Assembly (NCBI RefSeq): GCF_002224645.1 | Contig: NZ_CP022121.1 | Location: 2,238,501 to 2,302,500 of the forward strand | DNA length: 64,000 nt | Source: Dehalobacterium formicoaceticum | Lineage (GTDB): Bacteria; Bacillota; Dehalobacteriia; Dehalobacteriales; Dehalobacteriaceae | Reading direction: 5' to 3' | Translations under genes and position numbers: made by a program | Notes under the pieces: model-generated | Seen by the model: the letters and a program-made list of their open reading frames with translations, nothing else | What the model was told of the DNA's origin: nothing | Database searches by the model: none | Shown: positions 63,850-64,000 of the stretch, one piece after another | Layout of the letters: each line of letters begins with the position of its first letter | Numbering within the stretch: position 1 is the first letter of the stretch

Positions 63850-64000
63850 CTCTCCCAGCCCCTACCTGTTGAATTTCCTCTCAAGTAGGTTAATCTATTG
63901 TGGCCGGTTTTTCAATGACTACGGTGGCCTACTATTAGATTACCATAGACAGACTTTTTTTTTATCAATCACTTGCAGTCTTATTTCAAGTAAAAATGAA

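Larger units (their letters stand above)
61280..63951 (-). mobile_element. IS21-family element, copy 2
   Basis: This copy has the same orientation and sequence as copy 1, shifted by 4095-4096 bp. It interrupts mcrC on its left. On its right follows GACTTTT, which is also the sequence directly left of copy 1, so the two copies and the mcrBC remnant may be one composite insertion. Confidence 0.9.
57179..63958. mobile_element. Putative composite IS21 - mcrBC remnant - IS21 structure
   Basis: GACTTTT lies at both outer borders (57179-57185 and 63952-63958), while the inner borders share no such repeat. This is what a composite transposon would leave. The T-rich repeat is short, so coincidence is possible. 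Confidence 0.45.

Overview
The window reads as AT-rich DNA of an anaerobic, endospore-forming member of the Bacillota (clostridial or Peptococcaceae-like). Evidence: a GerA-type germination operon, a YtaF sporulation membrane protein, an Agr-type peptide signalling locus, a ferredoxin-ASKHA reductive activator, a soluble [NiFe] hydrogenase with its maturation genes, and strong AGGAGG-type ribosome binding sites. No rRNA, tRNA or CRISPR array was seen.

Layout. 1-9.7 kb: 3' end of a SNF2 helicase with a SWIM partner, an ECF sigma / DUF4179 anti-sigma pair, an iron-sulfur flavoprotein, the ASKHA protein, a group II intron remnant, a Crp/Fnr regulator, a signal peptidase and a LysM protein. 9.98-11.5 kb: a tyrosine-recombinase element bounded by ~126-bp inverted repeats. 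11.6-18.1 kb: a lipoprotein, a second flavoprotein copy and the ger operon. 18-23.5 kb: a two-component system divergent from a MacAB-like efflux operon, with an exact 16-bp inverted repeat between them.

23.6-35.5 kb is the most unusual stretch, a dispersed and rearranged Agr quorum-sensing locus. It has a split sensor kinase (membrane protein plus GHKL kinase), two nearly identical AgrB proteases in an ~800-bp direct duplication, an unlisted 44-aa AgrD-like precursor whose ring residue is Ser rather than Cys, and a LytTR (AgrA-like) regulator directly after it. A tandem 12-bp repeat with 21-bp period, typical of LytTR operators, follows each agrB. The first copy precedes a promoter and a small secreted-protein gene that is split at a correctly phased A-AAA-AAG slippery heptamer, then a terminator and an ABC transporter. 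An IS66-family element with a perfect 8-bp target duplication has split a lipoprotein gene in this locus.

35.5-46.2 kb: single metabolic and stress genes (hemerythrin, cupin, MscS, aldehyde dehydrogenase, YtaF, DUF4180, metallophosphoesterase, metallochaperone-like protein, LysR / flavodoxin / aldo-keto reductase). 46.4-54.8 kb: one tightly overlapping hydrogenase operon (protease, short HypA-like protein, HypF, HypC, HypD, HypE, cytochrome b5-like protein, small and large subunits). The small subunit has Asn where the second proximal-cluster Cys is expected. 55-56.7 kb: two secreted proteins. 57.2-63.95 kb: two essentially identical, directly repeated IS21 elements flanking the remains of an mcrBC restriction operon.

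Short GGGAC...GTCCC palindromes (REP-like) are scattered between genes across the window. All function calls come from reading the sequence and from family knowledge; no database search was run.
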